A DNA stretch of 64,000 nucleotides, from assembly GCA_963803335.1 (NCBI GenBank), contig CAWDME010000005.1:1-64000 (forward strand). The letters are read 5' to 3'. The position numbers and the translations under genes are program-made. This document shows positions 57,204-64,000 of the stretch, in pieces. Source of the stretch: DASSUW01 sp963803335. GTDB lineage: Bacteria; Actinomycetota; Thermoleophilia; Solirubrobacterales; Solirubrobacteraceae. Each line of letters starts with the position of its first letter. The stretch's first letter is position 1. The notes under the pieces were generated by a model, which saw only the letters and a program-made list of their open reading frames with translations, had not been told where the DNA came from and ran no database searches.

Positions 57204-58505
57204 ATGACCGCCCTGCTCCTGCTGGCCGTCGTCGTGCTGGTCCTGCTCAACGGCTTCTTCGTGGCGGCCGAGTTCGCGCTCGTGCGTGTGCGGCGCTCGC
57301 GGGTGGACGAGCTGGCCGAGGAAGGCAAACGCGGGGCCGCGATCCTGGCGCGGCAGCTCGATGACCTCTCCAAGTACCTCGCCGCGTGTCAGCTCGGCAT
57401 CACGTTCACCTCGCTGGGCATCGGCTTCCTGGGCGAGCCGGCCGTGGCCTCGATCTTCGAGGACATCTTCGGGACCTCGATCTCGCACAACCTCTCGCTG
57501 GCGATCTCGCTGTTCCTCGCGTATCTGATCACCACGTCGCTGCACATCACGATCGGCGAGCAGGTGCCGAAGATCTACGCGATCAACCGCGCCGAGCGGG
57601 TCGGGCGCTGGATCGCCCGGCCGCTCCATGTCTTCACGCAGGTGTTCAACCCGTTCATCCACGTGCTCAACGGCGCGTCGAACGCGATCCTGCGCGCGAT
57701 CGGGATCAAGAAGACCGACGAGTTCGACGAGGGCGGCTCGCCCGAGGAGCTCAAGGTGCTGATCGCGCAGTCGCTGACCGGCGGCAAGCTCGACGTGGGC
57801 GAGGCGCAGATGCTCACCGGCGTCTTCCACCTGCACGAGCAGCAGGCGCGCCAGGTCATGACGCCGGCGCCGGCGATCGTCACCGTCGACCTGTCGGAGA
57901 ACGTCGAGACCGCGCTGCGTCGCTGCGTGTCGTCCGGCCACACGCGCCTCGTGGTGACCGAGGACGAGAACCACGATCGCGTGAAGGGCATCGTGCACGC
58001 CAACTCGCTGGCCCAGAAGCTGATGACCGAGGGGCCGGGGGCGCGCATCGACGAGCTTGTCCGCGAGGCGCCGATCGTCCCGGAGACCAAGCCGCTCGAC
58101 GACTTGCTCGCCGATCTCCAGCGCCAGCGCAGCTCGCTCGCCGTCGTCATCGACGAGTACGGCCGCACCGCGGGGATCGTGACGGTGGAGGACATCATCG
58201 AGGAGGTCGTCGGCGAGATCGACGACGAGACCGACCCGCTCGGCGGGGCCGTCCGGCGGCTGCCGAACGGCGACTGGTTCGTACGCGGACACGTCGCGAT
58301 CACCGACCTCGTCGACTACGGGCTCGAGCTGCCGGTGGACTCGGACGCCTACAACTCGGTCGGCGGCTTCGTGTTCGGCGAGCTCGGGCGGCTGCCCAAG
58401 CGGGGTGACACGATCACCCACAACGGCTATTCGATCCGTGTCGAGTCCGTGCGCGAGAACCGGATCGAGGCGGTCCGGATCCGCGAACGCCGCGTCGCCG
58501 CCTGA
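57204..58505 (+). CDS. CNNM/HlyC-CorC family membrane protein with CBS domains
   Basis: 433 residues. DUF21/CNNM membrane domain (about 1-190) with four helices (VLLNGFFVAAEFALVRVRRSR at the start), a CBS pair (about 210-335) and a CorC/HlyC transporter-associated domain (about 345-430). Such proteins are linked to Mg or Co efflux. The ATG at 57204 is preferred over an in-frame TTG at 57198. Confidence 0.92.
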   Translation: MTALLLLAVVVLVLLNGFFVAAEFALVRVRRSRVDELAEEGKRGAAILARQLDDLSKYLAACQLGITFTSLGIGFLGEPAVASIFEDIFGTSISHNLSLAISLFLAYLITTSLHITIGEQVPKIYAINRAERVGRWIARPLHVFTQVFNPFIHVLNGASNAILRAIGIKKTDEFDEGGSPEELKVLIAQSLTGGKLDVGEAQMLTGVFHLHEQQARQVMTPAPAIVTVDLSENVETALRRCVSSGHTRLVVTEDENHDRVKGIVHANSLAQKLMTEGPGARIDELVREAPIVPETKPLDDLLADLQRQRSSLAVVIDEYGRTAGIVTVEDIIEEVVGEIDDETDPLGGAVRRLPNGDWFVRGHVAITDLVDYGLELPVDSDAYNSVGGFVFGELGRLPKRGDTITHNGYSIRVESVRENRIEAVRIRERRVAA

Positions 58506-58511
58506 CGCTCA

Positions 58512-59279
58512 ATGCGGCGCGACCTCTTCCTGGCGGGCACCGGTGTGGTGTCGCTGGCCGTGGCGATCGCGCTGCTGGTGGCCGGTGAGGTCGCCGGCGG
58601 CGCGCTGATCGGCTGCTTCGCCGGCGCGATGCTGCTCGTGCCGATCGCCAAACGCCTGCCCGACGGCTCAGGCCCGCAGCTCCAGCCCGTGGCGGAGGGC
58701 GGCCTCGAGCGGCCGGCGCTGGTCATCGTGGTCAACCGCGCGCGGCGAGTGCTGATGGCGCTGGGCGCCGTCAGCTTCGCCGCCGTGGGCGCGGTCATGC
58801 TGGCCGGGGCCGTCGCGTCCGAGGCCTGGTTCGGCGCGTTCGTCGGCGGGTTCGTCCTGTTGACGTTCGGGACGTTCTCGCTGATCGGGCTGTGGGGTCT
58901 GCGGGGGCCGTGGCGGCTCGTGCTGTTCCCCGCCGGCCTGCGCTGGGACGCGGGCGCGCCAGGGTCGCTGGTGCCCTGGGACGAGATCGCGGCCGTCGGC
59001 GTGTTCACGCAGAGCAACAGCTCGTTCCTGTCGCTCGAGGTGCCGCGACCGGGCGTGATCGAGCGGCGGGGGCTCCCAAGCCTGCTGCTCGCCCGCGCCA
59101 ACCGCGCCATCGCCGGCGGTGATCTGAACGTCCCGCTCGTGCAGGCGTCGGTGGACCCGCACATGCTCGCCGAGACGATCTACACGTACGTCAACGAGCC
59201 CAGGGCGCGACACGAGATCGGCACCGAGGCGAGTCTGCGCCGCTTAGAGGCGGACTTCCGCCCCGCCGAGGTGCAGTAG
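58512..59279 (+). CDS. Membrane protein with C-terminal PH-like region, unknown
   Basis: 255 residues. About four hydrophobic helices (8-45 and 75-130) lead to a soluble part (about 135-250) with the pattern VLFPAGLRWDAGAPGSLVPWDEIAAVGV that resembles bacterial PH-like domains. It lies 6 nt after the CNNM gene, probably co-transcribed, and its 3' end overlaps the convergent FHA gene by 36 nt. Confidence 0.7.
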   Translation: MRRDLFLAGTGVVSLAVAIALLVAGEVAGGALIGCFAGAMLLVPIAKRLPDGSGPQLQPVAEGGLERPALVIVVNRARRVLMALGAVSFAAVGAVMLAGAVASEAWFGAFVGGFVLLTFGTFSLIGLWGLRGPWRLVLFPAGLRWDAGAPGSLVPWDEIAAVGVFTQSNSSFLSLEVPRPGVIERRGLPSLLLARANRAIAGGDLNVPLVQASVDPHMLAETIYTYVNEPRARHEIGTEASLRRLEADFRPAEVQ

Positions 59280-59708
59280 GTCGCCGGGGCGCACCTCGGC
59301 CTCGACCACGCGGCGGCCGTTCACCCACGTGCCGTTGGAGGAGCCGAGGTCGCGCAGCAGCCAGCGGCCGTCCTCGACCCGCAGCTCGGCGTGCTTGCGC
59401 GAGACGGTGTCGTCGGCGAGCACGAGCTGGCAGGCGCTCGAGCGGCCGATCAGCAGGCGCGCAGCCGCGAGGTCACCGGCGGCCGGCAGGCCGAGGCTGC
59501 CGCGGCGCAAGAGGGCGCGCAGCCGTGCGAGCCGCGCCGGTGGCTGGGCGGGCAGGTCGGCGGTCAGCCCGCGCAGCTCGCCGTGGGTGGCGCTCTGCAG
59601 CGCCTCGTCGATCCGCAGCGTGAACGTGTCGGTGCCGATCCGGCCCGCGGCGTACCCGTCGCGCAGCCTGGCAACGGTCTGCTCGCGGGTGTCGTGGGAG
59701 GGCCGCAT
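59244..59708 (-). CDS. DUF1707 + FHA domain protein
   Basis: 154 residues. DUF1707/SHOCT-like N-terminus (about 1-55; AARLRDGYAAGRIGTDTF-like, with GRI and LTADLP) and a forkhead-associated domain (about 80-154; IGRSSACQLVL, VSRKHAEL, LGSSNGTWVNGRRV), which binds phosphothreonine. It may link Ser/Thr kinase signalling to the membrane. No kinase is in the window. Confidence 0.88.
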   Translation of the reverse strand: MRPSHDTREQTVARLRDGYAAGRIGTDTFTLRIDEALQSATHGELRGLTADLPAQPPARLARLRALLRRGSLGLPAAGDLAAARLLIGRSSACQLVLADDTVSRKHAELRVEDGRWLLRDLGSSNGTWVNGRRVVEAEVRPGDLLHLGGAEVRL

Positions 59709-59766
59709 TCGCCTAGGCGGAGGCTACTCGGAAGGCCAGGGTTGCGAATCGAAACTTCGCGCGGAA

Positions 59767-59795
59767 TTGCACAAACCGTCGTGACGCGCTACCTT
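59767..59795 (+). promoter_or_regulatory. Sigma-70-like promoter before a structured RNA
   Basis: TTGCAC (59767-59772), 17-bp spacer, TACCTT (59790-59795). Predicted transcription start near 59802. Confidence 0.5.
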
Positions 59796-59801
59796 GCCCC
59801 G

Positions 59802-59914
59802 CAACCGACTGGCCGCTTCGGCGGTTGAGGAGGAGAGAGGGAGATCCTGGGGAGGATCGACCGAGAGAACACAAGAGCCCGGCTCAGGGGAGCGAGCCGG
59901 GCTCAAGTGTTTCT
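59802..59914 (+). ncRNA. Candidate structured small RNA ending in a terminator-like hairpin
   Basis: Three hairpins in order: 59802-59827 (CAACC/GGTTG outer, GCCG/CGGC inner), 59843-59858 (GATCC/GGATC), and a strong 11-bp perfect stem 59875-59885/59894-59904 extended by ACAC/GTGT (59869-59910) and followed by TTTCT. A promoter lies just upstream and no protein frame explains the segment. A GGAGGAGGGG and ATG follow (59914-59931), but that frame runs antisense into the dehydrogenase gene. No known riboswitch motif was recognised. Confidence 0.4.
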
Positions 59915-60003
59915 GGAGGAGGGGTGCGATGAGGGTACGTTCGTCGCACAGGAAGAATCCCAACCTTCTCTCAATGTGTTCTAAACATTTCGTGATCGCG
60001 GCG

Positions 60004-60816
60004 TCAGGATTTCGCGCGATCCGCGTCGTACGTGTGGAAGCCGCGGCCGGTCTTCCGGCCCAGCGCGCCGGTGCCGATCATCACGTGCAGGCGCTCCGGG
60101 ATCTCGGCGCCGATCGTCTGCCCGATCGCGACCGACACGTCGAGGCCGACGAGATCAAGCAGCGCCAGCGGCCCGAGCGGATGCCCGGCGCCCAACTGCA
60201 TGCAGGTGTCGATCGCCTCCGCCTCGAGCCCGGTGCGCTCCATCAGCCGCACCGCCTCGAACAGGTACGGGAACAGGAGCCGGTTGACGACGAAGCCGGC
60301 GGTGTCGGGGACCTCGACCGCGGTCTTGCCGAGCGCGGCACAGAGATCCCGCGCCCGCGCGCGCGTCTCCTCGCTCGCCGCGGGCGGGAACACCAACTCG
60401 ACGAGGTCCATCTTCGGCACTGGGTTGAAGACGTGCAGGCCGACGAAGCGGTCGGGCCGGCCCGAGGCCGCGGCCAGCTCGGTGATGGACAGCGACGAGG
60501 TCGTGGTCGCCAGGATCGCGTCGTCGCGCAGCTGCGGGGACAGGTCGAACATGAGCGCCGCCTTGGCGGCCGGGTCCTCGACGATCGCTTCGACCACGAA
60601 GCTGGCGGCCGCCAGGGCGGAGCTGTCGCACGTCACCTTGACGTTGCCGTTGACGTGGGCGCCGACCTTCTCGCAGAGACGGCGCACCTTCGCATCCGCC
60701 CGCTCGGCCGAGCCGTCGGAGCGGGCCCATACCACTACCTCGCCGCGCTGGGCGGCGACGGCCGCCAGGCCGCATGCGATGGCTCCGGTACCGGCAATTC
60801 CGACTGTCTCCGACAC
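60004..60816 (-). CDS. 3-hydroxyacyl-CoA (3-hydroxybutyryl-CoA) dehydrogenase
   Basis: 270 residues from GTG 60816, with a GGGGAG ribosome site 6 nt upstream. The NAD-binding loop VGIAGTGAIACGLA replaces the usual GxGxxG with GTGAIA, so the last position departs from consensus. The catalytic region FVGLHVFNPVPKMDLVELV and PDTAGFVVNRLLFPYL and the C-terminal helical domain are conserved. Oxidises L-3-hydroxyacyl-CoA, pairing with the divergent thiolase for beta-oxidation or acetoacetyl-CoA metabolism. Confidence 0.88.
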   Translation of the reverse strand: MSETVGIAGTGAIACGLAAVAAQRGEVVVWARSDGSAERADAKVRRLCEKVGAHVNGNVKVTCDSSALAAASFVVEAIVEDPAAKAALMFDLSPQLRDDAILATTTSSLSITELAAASGRPDRFVGLHVFNPVPKMDLVELVFPPAASEETRARARDLCAALGKTAVEVPDTAGFVVNRLLFPYLFEAVRLMERTGLEAEAIDTCMQLGAGHPLGPLALLDLVGLDVSVAIGQTIGAEIPERLHVMIGTGALGRKTGRGFHTYDADRAKS

Positions 60817-60834
60817 GGTGTGCTCCCCGTTGGC

Positions 60835-60848
60835 TGACTGGTCAGTCA
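60835..60848. promoter_or_regulatory. TetR-like operator between dehydrogenase and thiolase genes
   Basis: TGACTGGTCAGTCA, a near-perfect 14-bp palindrome, in the 96-bp divergent gap. Dyads of this form (TGACTGACCAGTCA type) are typical of TetR regulators of fatty-acid genes. TTGACT on the reverse strand, a plausible -35 for the dehydrogenase gene, overlaps it. Confidence 0.55.
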
Positions 60849-60912
60849 ATATGCCTACACTACGCCCTGGCGCGAGTTCTCGCGTCAGTTGAAACCACGG
60901 AGGCTCGCTCAG

Positions 60913-62082
60913 ATGAACGCCAACGGACGCGAAGTGGTCATCGTCGAGGCGGTGCGCACCCCGGTCGGGCGCGGCCACCCGGAGAAGGGCTACTACAAGG
61001 ACACGCACCCGAACGCGCTCCTCGGCAAGACGTACACCGAGGTGATCGAGCGGGCCGGTATCGACCCCGAGGCCGTCGAGGACGTGATCTGCGGCTGCGT
61101 CCAGCAGTACGGCGAGCAGATGTTCAACGTCGGCCGCAACGCCTGGCTGCAGGCCGGGCTGCCGGTTACGACGCCCGCCACCACGGTCGACCGCCAGTGC
61201 GGCTCGGCCCAGCAGGCCGTCAACTTCGGCGCCGCGCTGATCGCCGCCGGCGTGCACGACGTCGTCATCGGCGGCGGCGTCGAGCACATGGGCCACATCC
61301 CGATGGGCGTGGGCTTCAAGTGGGTCGACGACGTCGGCTCGCCCTGGCCGCCCGCCCTGCTCGAGCGCTACAACCTCGTGCCGCAGGGCATCTCGGCCGA
61401 GATGATCGCCGACCAGTGGGAGATCCCGCGGTCGGAGATGGACGAGCTCGCCGTGCGCTCGCACCAGCTCGCCGCGCGCGCCACCGAGGAGGGCCGCTTC
61501 GAGCGCGAGACAGTCCCGTTCCAGGTCAACGGCTCGACCTACGTGGCCGACCAGGGCATCCGGCCCGACACGAACCTGGAGGCCCTGGCGGCGCTCAAGC
61601 CGGCCTTCAAGGAAGACGGCAAGATCACCGCCGGCAACTCCTCGCAGATCTCCGACGGCGCCGCCGCCGTGCTGCTCATGAGCGCCGATAAGGCCAAGGA
61701 GCTCGGCGTCACGCCGCGGGCGAAGATCGTCGACCAGACGACCGTCGGCGTGGACCCCGTGATCATGCTCACCGGCCCGATCCCGGCCACGCAGAAGCTC
61801 CTCGAGCGCAACAAGATGACCATGGACGACATCGACCTGGTCGAGATCAACGAGGCGTTCGCGCCGGTCGTGCTGGCCTGGAAGCGCGAGCTGAACCCCG
61901 ACATGGACCGCGTCAACGTCAACGGCGGCGCGATGGCGCTCGGGCACCCGCTCGGGTCGACCGGCGCCCGGCTGCTGACCACGCTGCTGCACGAGATGGA
62001 GCGTTCCGACAAGGAGATCGGCCTCGTGACCATGTGCTGCGGCGGCGGCCTCGGCACGGGAACACTCGTCCAAAGAATCTGA
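60913..62082 (+). CDS. Thiolase (acetyl-CoA C-acyltransferase)
   Basis: 389 residues. Nucleophile Cys in DRQCGSAQQAV near residue 96-100, the GGGVEHMG loop, NEAFAPVVLAW and the C-terminal GGAMALGHPLGSTGARLL and CCGGGLGTG with the second catalytic Cys. Condenses or cleaves beta-ketoacyl-CoA. The ATG at 60913 is preferred over 60889 because homologues start at REVVIVEAVRTPVG. Divergent from the dehydrogenase gene and likely controlled with it. Confidence 0.94.
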   Translation: MNANGREVVIVEAVRTPVGRGHPEKGYYKDTHPNALLGKTYTEVIERAGIDPEAVEDVICGCVQQYGEQMFNVGRNAWLQAGLPVTTPATTVDRQCGSAQQAVNFGAALIAAGVHDVVIGGGVEHMGHIPMGVGFKWVDDVGSPWPPALLERYNLVPQGISAEMIADQWEIPRSEMDELAVRSHQLAARATEEGRFERETVPFQVNGSTYVADQGIRPDTNLEALAALKPAFKEDGKITAGNSSQISDGAAAVLLMSADKAKELGVTPRAKIVDQTTVGVDPVIMLTGPIPATQKLLERNKMTMDDIDLVEINEAFAPVVLAWKRELNPDMDRVNVNGGAMALGHPLGSTGARLLTTLLHEMERSDKEIGLVTMCCGGGLGTGTLVQRI

Positions 62083-62114
62083 ATCGGCCCGCGCGCGGGG
62101 TACGCTTGCGCTCT

Positions 62115-62777
62115 ATGAGCGAGCAGACCACGGCCTACTACCGCGAGGGCGTCGCCCCGCGCGCGATCTCGACCTCCCAGCTGCTCGGCCAGGTGATGTT
62201 CCTGGTCGCCGTGGCACTGGGCTTCTGCGCTGTGGGCACGCTGATCGGGCGTGACCTCTCGCTCGGCACCGCGCGCATCTGCTCGTTCGCCGGCTTCGGC
62301 ATGCTGATCGTGAGCTCGTTCGCCGGCCAGCGCTTCCGCGTCGGGGCCTTCGCGATGGCGTGGCTATTCGCCACGGCGCTGATGATCGGCCTGGGCCTGG
62401 GCCCGATCATCAACTACTACCTCGAGGCCGACGCCACGGCCCTCACGCAGGCGTTCGTCGGCACCGCCGCGACCGTCGCGGCGGCCGGGGCGCTCGGCTT
62501 CGTCGTCTCGAAGGACCTCGCGCCGTGGATGCGGCCGGTGGCGATGCTCGTCTTCGTCGCCGCCATCGGGACGATCATCTGGTCGCTGTTCGGCGGCACG
62601 ATCAGCCCGCTCATCAGCGCCGGGATCTACCTGCTGTCCGCGCTGCTGATCGTCATCGACTTCAACTTCATCCGCAAGCACGGGACGGCGGACGACGCGA
62701 TCTGGCTGGCGACCGGCATCTTCGTGTCGATCGTGAACATCTTCCTCTCGCTGCTGAACATCTTCTCGTCGCGCTGA
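62115..62777 (+). CDS. Bax inhibitor-1 (YccA/TMBIM) family membrane protein
   Basis: 220 residues with seven hydrophobic helices. Sequence pattern and length fit BI-1/YccA proteins, including the segment YLLSALLIVIDFNFIRK before the last helix. A TACGCT hexamer ends 8 nt before the ATG and there is no ribosome site, so a leaderless transcript is likely. Family members act as calcium leak channels or protease modulators in bacteria. Confidence 0.85.
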   Translation: MSEQTTAYYREGVAPRAISTSQLLGQVMFLVAVALGFCAVGTLIGRDLSLGTARICSFAGFGMLIVSSFAGQRFRVGAFAMAWLFATALMIGLGLGPIINYYLEADATALTQAFVGTAATVAAAGALGFVVSKDLAPWMRPVAMLVFVAAIGTIIWSLFGGTISPLISAGIYLLSALLIVIDFNFIRKHGTADDAIWLATGIFVSIVNIFLSLLNIFSSR

Positions 62778-62779
62778 GG

Positions 62780-63448
62780 ATGAGCATCGACCATCCGACC
62801 GACGAGGAGCTGGAGGCACGGCGCGAGGCGGAGCGGCTGGGGGAGCGGTTCCTCGTCTACCGCGACGAGGAGGGGCGGCAGGTCATCCACACGCTCGCCG
62901 CGGGGCGCTCGGTTACGATCGGCCGCCGCCCGGAGGCCGACGTCTCCGTCCCGTGGGACCCGGAGATGTCGCGCGTCCACGCCGAGCTCGAGGTGCGCGC
63001 CGGCGAGTGGACGATCACCGACGACGGCCTGTCCCAGAACGGCACGTGGGTGAACGGGCTGCGCCTCACCGGCCGCCGCCGGCTCGGTGACGGCGACCTC
63101 CTCCGCGTAGGGCGGACCATGTTCGCGTTCTGCGATCCCGTCCCGATCGGCACCGGGCCGACGCTCGTGCCCGGCGAGCTGAGCGCCACGCCGCGCTTCT
63201 CCGATCAGCAGCAGCGCGTCCTGCGCGCGCTGTGCCGGCCGCTGTTCCAGGACGGCGAGGGGATCAACCCGGCGAGCGACGAAGAGGTCGCCGAGGCGAC
63301 CGGCGTCCCGCTCGAAGCGGTGGTCTCCGAGCTCGACCATCTCGGCCGCGCGCTCGGCCTCGAGGGCATGCCGGCGCCCGACCAGCGCGCGGAGATCGCG
63401 CTGCTGGCCATGCGCAGCGGGCTCGTCAGCGCGGACGAGGGCGGCTGA
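62780..63448 (+). CDS. FHA-domain protein with C-terminal helical (winged-helix-like) region
   Basis: 222 residues from an ATG 3 nt after the BI-1 stop. FHA domain (about 25-115): VTIGRRPEADVSVPWDPEMSRVHAEL, SQNGTWVNGLRL. Residues about 135-215 form a helical segment (SDQQQRVLRALCRPLF, SDEEVAEATGVPLEAVVSELDHLGRALG) resembling a winged helix. It may bind phosphothreonine and DNA or protein. Overlaps the convergent phosphotransferase gene by 23 nt. Confidence 0.85.
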   Translation: MSIDHPTDEELEARREAERLGERFLVYRDEEGRQVIHTLAAGRSVTIGRRPEADVSVPWDPEMSRVHAELEVRAGEWTITDDGLSQNGTWVNGLRLTGRRRLGDGDLLRVGRTMFAFCDPVPIGTGPTLVPGELSATPRFSDQQQRVLRALCRPLFQDGEGINPASDEEVAEATGVPLEAVVSELDHLGRALGLEGMPAPDQRAEIALLAMRSGLVSADEGG

Positions 63449-64000
63449 GCCCCAGCGCCCGCGCGGCCCACGGCAGCGCGACCTCGAGCTGGGCGCGCTG
63501 GGCGCTGCGCAGGTTGTGCGCCGCCGACGGTTCCGGGAGACCGGCGCGGCAGGCGAAGAACCCGGCACACAGGGCGGCCAGGTCGGCCGTCCCCTCGCCC
63601 GCGAGCGCCTCGGGCTCCGGGCCGCCCTCCAGCCGCAGGCTCGGCAGCCAGAAGGCCAGGTCGAGCTGCGGATTGCCGCGCGCCGCCCAGTTCCAGTCGA
63701 CGATCACGCAGCGCCCGTCGCGCAGGCACAGGTTGTCGCTGCGGATGTCCAGGTGCACGACGCTGTCGCCTTCGAGCTGGGCGCGCTCAGCGGCTTCGAG
63801 CAGCGCCGGCAGGCTCTCTCGGAGCCACGCGGGGGAGGCGACGCCGAGCGAGAGGAACGGCTCGGGATCGGCTGCCACGGCGGGCCAGCCGCCGCGCAGG
63901 TCGTCCACCTCCTGCGGATGCCGCAGCCCGGACGGCGGCGGCAGCGCGTGCAGCGCGTCGAGCGCCTTGATCACCGCACGCACGTCGCCGTCACGCCACG
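63426..64000 (-). CDS. Aminoglycoside phosphotransferase-family kinase, 5' end outside window
   Basis: The frame stays open to base 64000. About 190 C-terminal residues carry the catalytic loop HLDIRSDNLC and the metal-binding VDWNWAARGNPQLDLAFWLPSL (key VDWNWA). This is the APH/choline-kinase fold. In actinobacteria most such proteins are of unknown substrate, so resistance is not implied. The internal GTG at 63983 is not the likely start. Confidence 0.8.
   Translation of the reverse strand, partial: WRDGDVRAVIKALDALHALPPPSGLRHPQEVDDLRGGWPAVAADPEPFLSLGVASPAWLRESLPALLEAAERAQLEGDSVVHLDIRSDNLCLRDGRCVIVDWNWAARGNPQLDLAFWLPSLRLEGGPEPEALAGEGTADLAALCAGFFACRAGLPEPSAAHNLRSAQRAQLEVALPWAARALGLSRPRPR

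Noticed and set aside
59929..60040. Small plus-strand ORF with a good ribosome site after the candidate RNA
   Set aside because: After about 25 codons it runs antisense through the dehydrogenase gene for hundreds of codons with no protein-like features; the purine-rich match may be incidental.
60817..62073. Upstream extension of the dehydrogenase frame to 689 codons
   Set aside because: Runs antisense to the thiolase; the protein fold starts at GTG 60816 with a ribosome site.
1..64000. CRISPR arrays, rRNA genes, prophage, toxin-antitoxin or restriction systems
   Set aside because: No regularly spaced repeats, rRNA-like sequence, phage structural genes or recognisable defence genes were seen on either strand.

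Overview
The window is very GC-rich, densely packed actinobacterial DNA. The block radA-disA-carD-ispD-ispF-cysS-rlmB-sigH with clpC nearby, the SARP-type ATPase regulators, the RskA-type anti-sigma factor and the many small overlapping genes fit a deep-branching actinobacterium, most likely the class Thermoleophilia (Solirubrobacterales). That placement is inferred from gene content and was not tested by a search.

Layout. 1-513 is the end of a truncated MFS transporter. 675-3284 is clpC. 3.3-18.1 kb separates clpC from radA, genes that sit close together in many Gram-positives. It holds two paralogous SARP/AAA/TPR regulators, an HTH-methyltransferase, a frameshifted beta-lactamase-like hydrolase, a Cys/Met-metabolism PLP enzyme, a family 31 glycosidase and a PHP-glycosyltransferase fusion. 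18.3-26.6 kb is the housekeeping block: DNA repair and c-di-AMP (radA, disA), an RNA polymerase-binding regulator (carD), the MEP isoprenoid pathway (ispD, ispF) with a PHP phosphatase gene between them, cysteinyl-tRNA synthetase, an rRNA methyltransferase and a SigH-like sigma factor. 26.6-31.8 kb carries an HxlR regulator divergent from a BBE-type oxidoreductase, a LOG hydrolase, a TetR regulator and a PAS-GAF-PP2C phosphatase.

31.7-42.9 kb is a nucleoside uptake and salvage cluster: upp, a CYTH-cytidine deaminase fusion, purine nucleoside phosphorylase, pyrimidine nucleoside phosphorylase, adenosine deaminase and a BMP-family ABC importer. Most of its genes overlap by 4 nt. An IS110-family element lies between upp and the rest, preceded by a strongly structured non-coding stretch that may be its bridge RNA. 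43-48 kb has tRNA-Thr(UGU), an ArsR plus two SRPBCC genes, and a GAF-GGDEF-EAL-GAF c-di-GMP protein. 48-57 kb has an acyltransferase fused to a GpsA-like Rossmann domain, two ECF sigma factors with membrane partners, a rhomboid protease, a flippase-like membrane protein and a phospholipase D-type synthase. 57-64 kb has a CBS/CorC membrane protein, two FHA proteins, a candidate structured RNA, a divergent 3-hydroxyacyl-CoA dehydrogenase/thiolase pair around a TetR-like operator, a Bax-inhibitor-1 protein and a truncated phosphotransferase.

The most notable non-coding signals are direct repeats with 11- or 22-bp pitch in front of genes in the SARP region, which match the known geometry of SARP operators, and a recurrent TANNNT hexamer 6-10 nt before start codons that lack a Shine-Dalgarno sequence, which suggests leaderless transcripts.
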